Source: Hydrocarboniphaga effusa AP103 (GTDB taxonomy: Bacteria; Pseudomonadota; Gammaproteobacteria; Nevskiales; Nevskiaceae). From it: a DNA stretch of 64,000 nucleotides. The position numbers were made by a program, and so were the translations under genes. Below, in pieces: positions 1 to 8,366 of this stretch. The stretch covers positions 806,001 through 870,000 of the forward strand of contig NZ_AKGD01000001.1 in the NCBI RefSeq assembly GCF_000271305.1. The letters are read 5' to 3'. The notes beneath the pieces were generated by a model, which was not told the DNA's origin, did not search any database, and worked only from the letters and a program-made list of their open reading frames with translations. Numbering within the stretch: the first letter of the stretch is position 1; each line of letters starts with the position of its first letter.

Positions 1-719
1 TGGACCGCGAGGTTTCGATCTCGCAGCAAACGGTTCAGTTGCGACCGCAGCCTGCGCCATCGCTGCCGCCTCCCTTGCAAGCGGCATTGAACACATCGTT
101 GAATCGTGTCGCCACGCAAGTCGCCGCAACGCAACAGACGGAACTCGATGCCCAGAACCGCGAGGTCGGCGGCTTGAGCGACAGTGTTTTCGCGTTCTTC
201 TTCACGCGGACGAGCGCGGACAGACGCTTCAGGTACGGCATCGATCTGGCGGTGGCGATCCCCGATGGCGAGTACCGCAGCGATCGCGCTCCCAACCCGA
301 GCCTCAACTACTACACCAGCCGACTCGAGACCGCGATGGTGTATTCGTTCGGGCCTCAGTCTTACGACAGCTTTTCGGGCATCACCATAGGCAATCGCAC
401 GGGCTACGGCTGGAACACCATCAACAAGGACACCGAGATCCGGACCGGGCAGTTCTTCAACACCGAATTCGCGATCGAGAAAGTCATCGGTCGCTTCGCG
501 TTCGGGCTCAACGCCGTGGCCTTGATCCAGACCACCGACGACAGCGGCTCCGGTGCCCCCGAACGGTCTTTCCGGCTTCGCACCTACAGCGGCGGCCCCT
601 TCGCGGCGATCCGCCTCACCGAGCGCGCAGGCATCAACATCAGCTATGCGGATACCTTCTATGCACGTAATGCGCAGGTCAGCCGCGGTGTGGCACTGCG
701 ACTGATCCGCAGCTGGTAA
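1..719 (+). CDS. Outer-membrane beta-barrel-like protein, 3' part only
   Basis: The reading frame is open from the window edge (first full codon at base 3), so the true start lies outside and any start inside the window is artificial. The visible 238 residues have a Pro/Gln-rich stretch followed by alternating polar and hydrophobic segments with many Tyr, Phe and Gly, and the chain ends in Trp after an alternating hydrophobic strand, the usual last strand of outer-membrane barrels. A role as porin or hydrophobic-substrate channel, for instance like the phenol-degradation meta-pathway family, is possible but I cannot assign it. No signal peptide can be judged because the N-terminus is missing. 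Confidence 0.55.
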   Translation, partial: DREVSISQQTVQLRPQPAPSLPPPLQAALNTSLNRVATQVAATQQTELDAQNREVGGLSDSVFAFFFTRTSADRRFRYGIDLAVAIPDGEYRSDRAPNPSLNYYTSRLETAMVYSFGPQSYDSFSGITIGNRTGYGWNTINKDTEIRTGQFFNTEFAIEKVIGRFAFGLNAVALIQTTDDSGSGAPERSFRLRTYSGGPFAAIRLTERAGINISYADTFYARNAQVSRGVALRLIRSW

Positions 720-816
720 GCACTCGCTTGCCGAATCGATATCCGCCGGGAGACAGGCCAATGCACATGCATTCCAAAACAGATGTGACCTCGACGAAAT
801 CACCGGGAGCCAGGGC

Positions 817-2556
817 ATGAGCCTGTCGCGTCGCAAGTTGCTCGGCGGCATCGGCGCGGCGACTGCCGCGGGAGTCGTCGGCGTGGGGCTCGGCATGCAC
901 GGCCGCAAGCAGCCCAAGCTCGATCTTCCCGTCGCTGCGGGCAGCAAGCCCTACAACATCCTGCTCGTGACCAGCGACCAGGAGCAGGGCTGGTCGCTGC
1001 TTCCGCAAGGCTTGATCGATACGCATTGTCCCGGCCGCGCTCGTCTGCAGCACGAGTCGCTGAGCTTCTCGCGTGCGCTCACACCCACGCCGGTCTGCTC
1101 GACCGCTCGCGCCGTGCTCTATACGGGCCAGCACTCTCAGAACAACGGCGTCTGGGACAACATTCCGCTGCCTTACGCGCCGACGCTCAAGCGCGATGCG
1201 CCCACGCTCGGCACGCTGATGGGCGCCGCGGGCTATCGCACCGCCTACTTCGGCAAATGGCATTTGAGCCGGCTCTACGGTCACAAGCACGCGGCCTGGA
1301 CGGCCGAGCAGGTGCGCGACGAGATCCAGAGCTTCGGCTTCGACGAAGTGGGGACCACGCACGAGCTCGACGGCGTACTCGGCGGCCATCGCGACGACAC
1401 CGATACCACCGATCGGGCAGTGGCTTTCCTGCAGGCCCAGGCGGGCCACGAGAAGCCCTGGTTCGCGGCGGTCAACATCGTCAATCCGCACGACATCATG
1501 TACTTCACGTCGGGGCCGGAGATGACGGCAACGCGCAAGATCCATTATCCGGACGATCTCGCGCGACCGCCGCAGACCGCGCTCTACCAGCAGGATCTCG
1601 GCTATCCCCTGCCCGCCAATTTCGGGCCTGTGGATCTGAGCACGCGGGTTCCTGCCGCGACCGAATACGCGCTCTGCGACGAGATCGCGATGGGCCAGTT
1701 GCCCTACGACAACGAGCAGGTTTGCCGCGAGTTCGTGAATTACTACTACAACTGCATTCGCGAGAGCGATCAGCACATCGTGCGCCTGCTCGATGCGCTC
1801 GATGCCAGCGGCCAGGCCGGCAACACCATCGTGGTCTTCACGGCGGACCACGGCGAGATGCTTGGCGTGCACGGGCTGCGCGGCAAAGGCGCGCTGCCGT
1901 ATCGCGAAGCCATGCAGGTGCCGCTGCTGGTTCGTCATCCGCAGTTCGCCGCCGCAGCCTCGACGACTGCGCTCGCGAGTCACATCGACATGGCGCCGAC
2001 GCTGTTGGGCCTCGCCGGTGTGCCGGCCGAAACGGTGAAGCGCGAAGTTCCCGAGCTGGTCGGGCGCGATCTCAGCGGTGTCATCCTGCGTCGCGATACG
2101 CAGGCGTCACGCGGTGAGCAAGACGACGGCCTGCTGATGCACTGGACCAGCTTCATCTACCAGGACCACGTCGCGGCGCTGGCCTTCGACGAGGAGCGCA
2201 AGAAGAGCGGCGCCACGAGCCTGCTGGCCTTGCGCAAGCCGCAGTTCCGCGGGTTGCTCAGCAAGCGCGGGCAGATGCGCGGCGTCTACGACGGCCGCTA
2301 CAAGTTCGTGCGCTATTTCGCACCGACCCAGCACCACACGCCACGAAGCTGGCAAGAGCTCATCGCGCGCAACGACCTGGAGCTCTACGACACGCAGGAA
2401 GACCCGGGCGAAACCCGCAACCTCGCGCGCGAACCCGAGGCGGTCCGCGAGCTCGTGATGACCATGAACGCCAAGCTCAACCGGCTGATCGAGCGCGAGG
2501 TCGGCAGCGACGACGGTCATCATCTTCCAGGGCCTGGTTTCCTATGGCGCGCGTGA
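817..2556 (+). CDS. Tat-exported sulfatase family hydrolase
   Basis: 579 residues of the alkaline phosphatase/arylsulfatase superfamily, which hydrolyses sulfate or phosphonate esters. The N-terminus (SRRKLLGG then a hydrophobic Ala/Gly/Val run) is a twin-arginine signal, so the protein should fold in the cytoplasm and be exported. The metal-site motif is S-D-Q at about residues 53-55, and the C-terminal half carries FTADHGEM, the usual second metal-binding motif. The nucleophile motif is C94-S-T-A-R98; family members normally have C/S-x-P-x-R, so Thr replaces the Pro that helps recognition by the formylglycine-generating enzyme. A GGGAG ribosome site at 804-808 supports the start. The substrate is unknown. 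Confidence 0.85.
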   Translation: MSLSRRKLLGGIGAATAAGVVGVGLGMHGRKQPKLDLPVAAGSKPYNILLVTSDQEQGWSLLPQGLIDTHCPGRARLQHESLSFSRALTPTPVCSTARAVLYTGQHSQNNGVWDNIPLPYAPTLKRDAPTLGTLMGAAGYRTAYFGKWHLSRLYGHKHAAWTAEQVRDEIQSFGFDEVGTTHELDGVLGGHRDDTDTTDRAVAFLQAQAGHEKPWFAAVNIVNPHDIMYFTSGPEMTATRKIHYPDDLARPPQTALYQQDLGYPLPANFGPVDLSTRVPAATEYALCDEIAMGQLPYDNEQVCREFVNYYYNCIRESDQHIVRLLDALDASGQAGNTIVVFTADHGEMLGVHGLRGKGALPYREAMQVPLLVRHPQFAAAASTTALASHIDMAPTLLGLAGVPAETVKREVPELVGRDLSGVILRRDTQASRGEQDDGLLMHWTSFIYQDHVAALAFDEERKKSGATSLLALRKPQFRGLLSKRGQMRGVYDGRYKFVRYFAPTQHHTPRSWQELIARNDLELYDTQEDPGETRNLAREPEAVRELVMTMNAKLNRLIEREVGSDDGHHLPGPGFLWRA

Positions 2557-2617
2557 GCATCGCATCGCGCTGGCGACCTCGCCGATCAGCCCAGCCGCCA
2601 TCGAGCGCGAGCGCATC

Positions 2618-3328
2618 ATGAAGTCTGCCGCGATCCTTTCAGCCTTTCTTCTCACGCTGTCGTTCGGGCTCGGGCCCGTCAACGCGGCGGAAACCCACCG
2701 CGCCTTGTCGACCCCAAACGTGAACGCAACTTACCAAGCCCGCTCCGACATCGGTCAACTCATTCTCAAGTGGGGATACTTCCGGGATCACGGCATGTGG
2801 TCCGATCTACTCGATACGTTCCACCATGACGGCGAGATTCAGGTGTCGTGGTTCAAGGGAAAGTTCCCGGGCTTCGTCGAGGCGTCCAGAGCGATGGCGC
2901 AAAGCGGGGCGGCTTCGTCCCATGTCATGAAGCCCTCGATCATCGACATCGCCGGCGATCGCGCGATCGCGATCACGCCGGTCACGATCCAGGCCAGGGC
3001 GCGCGGACCGCTCGGCATCGAGCTCGACGTGTCCTCGGAGGCCCAGTTCTTCGACTTCGTCGAAAAAAGGGCCGACGTCTGGCGTATCGCGCGCCGACTC
3101 TGCATCTACCAGAAGGACAGGATGGATAGCGTCGGGCCTTCCCTGCGATTCTGGCTGATCGGTTTTTTCATCGACGAGGATGCCTACGATCCTGCCTATC
3201 GATATCTGGCCCTGTCGCTGAGCCAGAAAGGGTATGCGATACAACCCGGGCAGATCGTCGACAACACCGACGAGTCGCGCGCCCTGTTCGTCGAAGCCAG
3301 GCGATGGCTGTCGCAGGCCGGCCGCTGA
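2618..3328 (+). CDS. Secreted SnoaL/NTF2-like domain protein
   Basis: 236 residues with an N-terminal signal peptide (basic start, hydrophobic core, likely cleavage after VNAAE around residue 25). The body begins with a helix-rich segment (QLILKWGYFRDHGMW) and continues as alternating strands, matching the cone-shaped NTF2-like fold of SnoaL cyclases and steroid-isomerase relatives. Such proteins bind small hydrophobic molecules or act as cyclases, dehydratases or nuclear-transport-factor-like scaffolds, so the fold alone does not give a reaction. It follows the sulfatase after 61 bases on the same strand and may be cotranscribed with it. Confidence 0.65.
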   Translation: MKSAAILSAFLLTLSFGLGPVNAAETHRALSTPNVNATYQARSDIGQLILKWGYFRDHGMWSDLLDTFHHDGEIQVSWFKGKFPGFVEASRAMAQSGAASSHVMKPSIIDIAGDRAIAITPVTIQARARGPLGIELDVSSEAQFFDFVEKRADVWRIARRLCIYQKDRMDSVGPSLRFWLIGFFIDEDAYDPAYRYLALSLSQKGYAIQPGQIVDNTDESRALFVEARRWLSQAGR

Positions 3329-3356
3329 GAACCGCTCGATGAAAGTGCAGGCTCGC

Positions 3357-4460
3357 TCATCGGAGCGCAGCGTCCCTCCACCATGAGCTGCCCGTCACCG
3401 GTGCCAGCATGTCGATCCGCTCGCCCATGACGGGCGTGGTCAATGCGACGCCTTGCGCAGCCGCCAGAGCGGCGATTCGCTCGAAAGGCTGTTCCCACGG
3501 ATGCAGCGCCAGATCGAAAGTGCCGTTGTGGATCGGCAGCAGCCAGCGACCGCGCAGATCGAGATGGGCCTGCAAGGTCTCCTCGGGCTGCATGTGCACG
3601 AAGGCCCAGCGCTCATCGTAGGCACCGGTCTCCATCAGCGTCAGATCGAACGGGCCGTAGGCATCGCCGATCGCTTTGAAGCCGTCGAAGTAGCCGCTGT
3701 CGCCACTGAAGAACACGCGCAGGTCCGCGTGCTGAACGACCCACGAAGCCCACAGGCTGCGATCCGTGTCGGTCAGGCCGCGCCCTGAGAAGTGCTGCGC
3801 CGGCGTGGCCGTCAATCGCAGGCCGTCGACTTCGGTCGATTGCCACCAGTCCAGCTGCTCGACCTTGACCGGATCCACTCCCCAGGCGATCAACTGATCG
3901 CCGACACCCAGGGGCGTCACGAAGCGGCCGGTCTTGGCGGCCAGCTGCATGACGGCGGCGCGGTCGAGATGATCGTAGTGGTCGTGCGACAGGATCACGC
4001 CCGCGATCGGCGGCAGGTTCTCGATCGCGATGGGCGGCGCGTGGAAGCGCGCGGGACCGGCCCACTGCACCGGTGAGGCGCGCTCGGAAAACACCGGGTC
4101 GGTGATCCAGTAGCGTCCGCCGAGCTTCATCAGCACGGTCGAATGTCCGAGGCGATACAGGCTGCGATCGGGCGCGGCCTGCAGTTGCGCGAGATCGAGC
4201 GCGCGCACTGGAATCGGCCGGCCCGGCATGGTGCCCGCGGGCTTGGCGAACAGGAAAGTCCAGGCCAGCTTCGCGCCCTGCCACAAGCCCACGGCGGGGC
4301 GCGGCAGCGCGTTGTGGAAGCGTCCATCGCGTTGCTGCCGCGAGTGCTCATAGCGAGACGGTGGGCTTTGGAAACAAGCGGCGCAGGCGGTCACGGCGAG
4401 AACTCCGGGCAGGACGACGAATAGTGGGCGCTTCAGGGGGCGCCCGAATCCAGGCTTCAT
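3357..4460 (-). CDS. Metallo-beta-lactamase-fold hydrolase, predicted lipoprotein
   Basis: 367 residues. The start at 4460 is chosen because it gives a lipoprotein signal (basic residues, hydrophobic stretch, then a lipobox-like LAVTAC); the frame extends upstream but without homology-like sequence. The zinc motif HDHYDHLD, a downstream HF and GDSGYFD mark the metallo-beta-lactamase fold. The overall arrangement, including the RLGHSTVL and ITDPVFSERASP stretches, is that of the NAPE-phospholipase D/RomA branch, which cleaves phospholipid-like substrates. The predicted site is the envelope. It follows the SDR gene on the same strand after 22 bases, so the two are probably one transcript. Confidence 0.82.
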   Translation of the reverse strand: MKPGFGRPLKRPLFVVLPGVLAVTACAACFQSPPSRYEHSRQQRDGRFHNALPRPAVGLWQGAKLAWTFLFAKPAGTMPGRPIPVRALDLAQLQAAPDRSLYRLGHSTVLMKLGGRYWITDPVFSERASPVQWAGPARFHAPPIAIENLPPIAGVILSHDHYDHLDRAAVMQLAAKTGRFVTPLGVGDQLIAWGVDPVKVEQLDWWQSTEVDGLRLTATPAQHFSGRGLTDTDRSLWASWVVQHADLRVFFSGDSGYFDGFKAIGDAYGPFDLTLMETGAYDERWAFVHMQPEETLQAHLDLRGRWLLPIHNGTFDLALHPWEQPFERIAALAAAQGVALTTPVMGERIDMLAPVTGSSWWRDAALR

Positions 4461-4482
4461 CTGGTAGGGCGGTCGCGGGATT

Positions 4483-5298
4483 TCACAGCGCGTTCTCGCG
4501 CGCGGCCTGGTAGGCCGTCGCCACCGCCGGTTGAAAGCCCAGGCTGCGCGCGAGCGTGCCATCGATCTGGCCCCACCACGGGTTCGCCAAGGGGTCCGAC
4601 GACGGCGGTATCGATTCACCGACCAGCGCTGCGATTTCGTAAATCGACATGGGCGATTCGTCGGTCACATTGACGATGCGCCGGTCCATCGCACCTTCCA
4701 GCGCGAGCCTGACGATCGTCGCCACATCGCGATGGTGAATCATGCTCAGCCTGCTGGCGGGATGCCACTTGTACGCGCCGGCCAGCTTGGGGACCGATTG
4801 CAGGTGGCCGTCATCGTCGCCGTAGACGAAGCCGAGCCGCAGGATCGACCAGTTGAGCTTGCTGGCGCGGAGCTGGTTCTCGGCCGCGAGTTTGCTCGCC
4901 GGATACGCCAGCTGGGGATCGGCGGCATCGTCTTCGCGGCCGGGCCGCTGGCCGTGCGCGTCATAGACCAGGCCCGTGCTCGCCATGATGAAGCGTGCCT
5001 GTGGCGCGAACTGCTGGGCGGCGGCGATCAGCTGGCGGGTGCCTTCGAGGTTGGCCTTCCAGATCTCGTCGGTGTCGGCCGTGCGGAACACGGCGGCCAG
5101 ATGCACGATGGCCGAAACGCCTTCGACGGCGGACGCGAGCGAAGCCGGATCGAAAAGATCTCCGACCACCGGGATCACGCCGGACGGAAGCTGCTTGCCG
5201 GCGCGCACGAGCGCTCGGCATTCCACTCCCGACTCGACCAGGCGCCGCAACAAACGCGAGCCCACGAGGCCCGTACCACCCGTTACCAAGATCGTCAT
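4483..5298 (-). CDS. NAD(P)-dependent epimerase/dehydratase-type SDR
   Basis: 271 residues of the extended short-chain dehydrogenase/reductase family. The N-terminal GGTGLVGSRLL is the dinucleotide-binding glycine motif, followed by GDLFDP, HLAAVF and the catalytic Y-P-A-S-K of the Tyr-x3-Lys pair with STGLVY before it. These proteins act on nucleotide sugars, flavonoid- or steroid-like alcohols, or related substrates; nothing here decides which. The next gene downstream on the same strand is the MBL-fold lipoprotein. Confidence 0.85.
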   Translation of the reverse strand: MTILVTGGTGLVGSRLLRRLVESGVECRALVRAGKQLPSGVIPVVGDLFDPASLASAVEGVSAIVHLAAVFRTADTDEIWKANLEGTRQLIAAAQQFAPQARFIMASTGLVYDAHGQRPGREDDAADPQLAYPASKLAAENQLRASKLNWSILRLGFVYGDDDGHLQSVPKLAGAYKWHPASRLSMIHHRDVATIVRLALEGAMDRRIVNVTDESPMSIYEIAALVGESIPPSSDPLANPWWGQIDGTLARSLGFQPAVATAYQAARENAL

Positions 5299-5365
5299 GA
5301 TTGCATCCTTGTTTTTTCGTTGAATTCGGTTGAATCCGGTTGATTTTTTTGCCGACGGCTTTCGA

Positions 5366-6412
5366 TCAGGCTGCGGCGAGCTTGACGCCGCTCGCGGCGG
5401 CCATGCGCGCGAGAGCCGTGGGGTCCGAGATGCCCTGGATATCGCGCCTCGGCGTATAGGCCGCCTCCAGCTTCCCCGCCTCCTCGTCGTGCAGATCGAT
5501 CGACAGCGCCGCGATGGCCTCGTCGATATGGCTGGTCTTGAGAACCCCCACGATCGGCGCGGCGACGACGCGGTTGCGATGCAGCCAGGCCAGCGCGACC
5601 TGCGCGCGACTCACACCGCGCGCGGCGGCGATGTCGCCTACGGCGTCGACGATCTTTCGATCGCTCGCCTGTGTACCGGCGTGTTCATGAAGCACCGCGG
5701 CGAACGGCTCCGCTTCGGAGCGCGCCGTCGCTTCGCCCCAGGGCCGGGCCAGCCGGCCACGGGCGAGCGGACTGTAGACGAGCGTCTGCACGCCTTCGTC
5801 GAAGCACAGCGGCAACATCTCGCGCTCCTCCTCGCGTGCGAGCAGGTTGTAGTTGTTCTGCATCGACACGAACTTCGCCCAGCCATTGGCTTTCTGCAGA
5901 TGGCGCGCCTTGGAGAATTCCCAGGCCATCATCGACGACGCGCCGAGATAGCGGACCTTGCCGGCCTTCACGAGGTCGTGCAGCGCCTCGAGCGTTTCCT
6001 CCCACGGCGTGGTCGGGTCCGCGCGATGGATCTGGTAGAGGTCGATGTAGTCGGTGCCGAGCCGGCCGAGACTCTGGTCGATCTCGGTCATGATCGCCTT
6101 GCGCGATAGGCCCCGGGCGTTGGGACCCGAGCGCATGGGCGCCGCCAGCTTGGTGGCGATGACCACGCTCTCGCGCCGGGCGAAATCCTTCAGCGCGCGG
6201 CCCAGGGTCTCTTCGCTCGTGCCCTGCGAGTACAGATTGGCGGTGTCGAAGAAGTTGATGCCGGCCTCGATCGCATGGCGGATCAGGTCACGACTGGCCT
6301 GCTCGCCGAGAGCCCAGCCCGGATGGCCGCGCGACGGATCGCCAAAGCCCATGCAGCCGATGCAGATCGGGGAAATCTCGAGACCCGTGCGGCCAAGCTT
6401 GATGTATTGCAT
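5366..6412 (-). CDS. Aldo/keto reductase
   Basis: 348 residues beginning MQYIKLGRTGLEISP, the standard start of the YajO/YghZ-like aldo/keto reductase branch. The catalytic tetrad is visible: Asp in FFDTANLY, Tyr in the same segment, Lys in VVIATK and His in DLYQIHRADP. These NADPH-dependent enzymes reduce aldehydes and ketones in the cytoplasm. The gene diverges from a TetR regulator with 85 bases between the two starts, and that gap holds two near-identical palindromes, so it is very likely the regulator's main target. Confidence 0.92.
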   Translation of the reverse strand: MQYIKLGRTGLEISPICIGCMGFGDPSRGHPGWALGEQASRDLIRHAIEAGINFFDTANLYSQGTSEETLGRALKDFARRESVVIATKLAAPMRSGPNARGLSRKAIMTEIDQSLGRLGTDYIDLYQIHRADPTTPWEETLEALHDLVKAGKVRYLGASSMMAWEFSKARHLQKANGWAKFVSMQNNYNLLAREEEREMLPLCFDEGVQTLVYSPLARGRLARPWGEATARSEAEPFAAVLHEHAGTQASDRKIVDAVGDIAAARGVSRAQVALAWLHRNRVVAAPIVGVLKTSHIDEAIAALSIDLHDEEAGKLEAAYTPRRDIQGISDPTALARMAAASGVKLAAA

Positions 6413-6432
6413 AGTTCCTCCCGGCGGGATAA

Positions 6433-6452
6433 AAACGGATAGCTCTCCGTTT
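6433..6452. promoter_or_regulatory. Probable TetR operator 1
   Basis: A 20-base palindrome with a single mismatched pair, core CGGATAGCTCTCCG at 6436-6449, lies in the gap between the divergent aldo/keto reductase and TetR genes. It matches the second box (6468-6481) at 12 of 14 core positions. Repeated near-identical palindromes in a regulator-target divergon are the usual form of TetR operators; binding is inferred. Confidence 0.65.
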
Positions 6453-6467
6453 GCGCAGGCACCGTAC

Positions 6468-6481
6468 CGGAGAACTCTCCG
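6468..6481. promoter_or_regulatory. Probable TetR operator 2
   Basis: CGGAGAACTCTCCG pairs with itself at every position except the central A/C. Its centre is 32 bases (about three helical turns) from the centre of the first box, so two dimers could bind on the same DNA face. It ends 16 bases before the proposed regulator start, which fits autoregulation. Confidence 0.62.
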
Positions 6482-6497
6482 CTTGGTCAAGGAAATC

Positions 6498-7055
6498 ATG
6501 GGCGACGACAATCTTCGTGCTGACGCGAAAGCGAATCGGGACCGCATCCTCGACGTTGCGCGCGATGCGCTGTCCGCCGATCCGCAGGCCTCGCTCAACT
6601 CGATCGCCAAGGCTGCTGGCGTTGGTGCCGGAACGCTGTATCGCCATTTTCCGAACCGTGAATCCCTGGTCCTGAGCGTGTACCGGAAGGAGATCGATGC
6701 CTTGGTCGCGCTCGCTCCGTCGCTGCTCGCCAAGCACCTGCCGCTCGCGGCCTTGCGCCTGTGGTGCGACCGGCTCGCGAGGTTCGGGCGCATGAAGCAC
6801 GGCGTCGCCGACACCTTGCATGCGGCGATGGCCGGCCAGGATTTCCAGGCCAACTACCAGAAGATGCTGGCTGCCTTGGGCCAGCTCATGGACGCCTGCA
6901 AAAGCACTGGCGACCTTGCACCCGAAGCGGATCCCGAGGACTTCGTCATGCTGATGAGCTCTCTTTGGAAAATCCCGCCGACCCAGGCCGGCGAAACTCG
7001 CGTGAAAAGACTGATGGCGACGGTTTTTCGCGGCATGGGCGCCAAGGACGTCTAG
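6498..7055 (+). CDS. TetR-family transcriptional regulator
   Basis: 185 residues. The N-terminal 60 residues form the TetR helix-turn-helix, with ILDVARDAL, the SIAKAAGVGAGTLYRHF recognition helix region and a following RESL. The C-terminal ligand-binding part is all-helical and not recognisable by eye. The ATG at 6498 is preferred because it starts just before the DNA-binding domain; an upstream extension would run through the operators. It probably represses itself and the divergent aldo/keto reductase, released by an aldehyde, quinone or similar compound. Confidence 0.88.
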   Translation: MGDDNLRADAKANRDRILDVARDALSADPQASLNSIAKAAGVGAGTLYRHFPNRESLVLSVYRKEIDALVALAPSLLAKHLPLAALRLWCDRLARFGRMKHGVADTLHAAMAGQDFQANYQKMLAALGQLMDACKSTGDLAPEADPEDFVMLMSSLWKIPPTQAGETRVKRLMATVFRGMGAKDV

Positions 7056-7184
7056 AAACGCCTGCGTCGGAAGCGCGCGAGCAGCTCGGTGCGACCTCGC
7101 CCGCATCGCAGCAGGCCGCTGTCTTGCCGCGCCGCAGGTCCGAATGTCTCGTGATCGCTGCGCTTTTTGCGGACAATCGCATTC

Positions 7185-8366
7185 ATGAACGCTCCTGCCA
7201 TCCCGCTCGCGAACATCGCCGATGCCTGGCTTGGCCGCCTCGCCCGGCTCAGCGCAGCGCCCGCGCTGCAGTCGCTCGATGCGCCGACGCTGCTCGGTGA
7301 ACGCGCGACACTGGCCGGCTACCGCGTTCCAGCGCGCATCGCCGCCTCGGCCAATTGCGCGCTGTTCGAGGCCGCCGACGACCGCCTCGCGCTGAGCCTG
7401 AGCCGGGCGACCGACCGCGAACTGCTGCCCGCGCTGTTCGAACGCGACGATGTCGACACCGACGACGACGCGGCGATCGCCGCGCTCATCGCGCAAAGCC
7501 GCGCCGCGGGCCTGGTCGAACGCGGCCGCCTGCTCGGGCTGGCGATTTCGGCCGTGCATGCGGCCGAGCACGACGAGGCCGAGCCCAGCGTTCGCCTGCA
7601 CGACGGCCTGCCGGCGACGCGCGACAGCGGCCGGCCACCGCGAGTCGTCGATCTGTCCGCGCTGTGGGCCGGGCCTTTGTGCGGCCATCTGCTGTGGCTC
7701 GCGGGCGCCGAGCTCATCAAGGTCGAAAGCCTGCGCAGGCCCGATGCGATGCGCGGCGGCGCGCCGGAGTTCTTCTCGCTGCTCAATCAGGGCAAGGCCA
7801 GCGTGGTGCTCGATTTCGCCGATGCCGCGCAACTGCAGGCCTTGCGAAAGCTGATCGCGAGCGCCGACATCGTCATCGAGGCCGCGCGCCCGCGCGCATT
7901 GCGGCAGCTCGGCATCGAGGCCGAACGCTTCGTCGACGAAGTGCCCGGCCTGAGCTGGATTTCGATCACCGGCCACGGCGCCACCGGCGAGGCCGCCAAC
8001 TGGATCGGCTTCGGTGACGATTGCGGCGTGGCGGCCGGGCTTTCGGCTGCGCTCGAGGAAGCGAGCGGAAGCATCGGCTTCGTCGGCGACGCGATCGCCG
8101 ACCCCTTGACCGGCATCTATGCCGCGGCGCTCGCCTTCGAAGCCTGGCGATCGCGCCGCGGTGGACGCCATGCGGTGGCGATGAGCCGGGTCGTCGCTCA
8201 TGCGCTGGCGGGCGCCCGCCGCTCGGCGCCACAAGCGCTCGCCGAGGATCTGCGCGCCTGGAGCGCCGCGGTCGGCCAGCCATTCGCGCGCACGCGCATT
8301 CGTGCATTCGAAGCGGCGGCCGAATTCGGCCGCGACACCGCGCGCTACGCGAGCCCGGCATGCTGA
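7185..8366 (+). CDS. Class III CoA-transferase (CaiB/BaiF family)
   Basis: 393 residues. After a divergent N-terminal 135 residues comes the family signature VVDLSALWAGPLCGHLLWLAGAE with IKVE, then VVLDF, ADIVIEAARPRALRQLG and SWISITGHG. The segment GDAIADPLTGIYAA holds the Asp expected to form the covalent CoA intermediate. Such enzymes move CoA between carboxylic acids or racemise 2-methylacyl-CoAs. The order is unusual: the common N-terminal signature appears near residue 140 rather than residue 10, so an extra domain precedes it. The ATG at 7185 is favoured over a TTG 18 bases upstream. The 3' end overlaps the amidohydrolase by 7 bases. Confidence 0.8.
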   Translation: MNAPAIPLANIADAWLGRLARLSAAPALQSLDAPTLLGERATLAGYRVPARIAASANCALFEAADDRLALSLSRATDRELLPALFERDDVDTDDDAAIAALIAQSRAAGLVERGRLLGLAISAVHAAEHDEAEPSVRLHDGLPATRDSGRPPRVVDLSALWAGPLCGHLLWLAGAELIKVESLRRPDAMRGGAPEFFSLLNQGKASVVLDFADAAQLQALRKLIASADIVIEAARPRALRQLGIEAERFVDEVPGLSWISITGHGATGEAANWIGFGDDCGVAAGLSAALEEASGSIGFVGDAIADPLTGIYAAALAFEAWRSRRGGRHAVAMSRVVAHALAGARRSAPQALAEDLRAWSAAVGQPFARTRIRAFEAAAEFGRDTARYASPAC

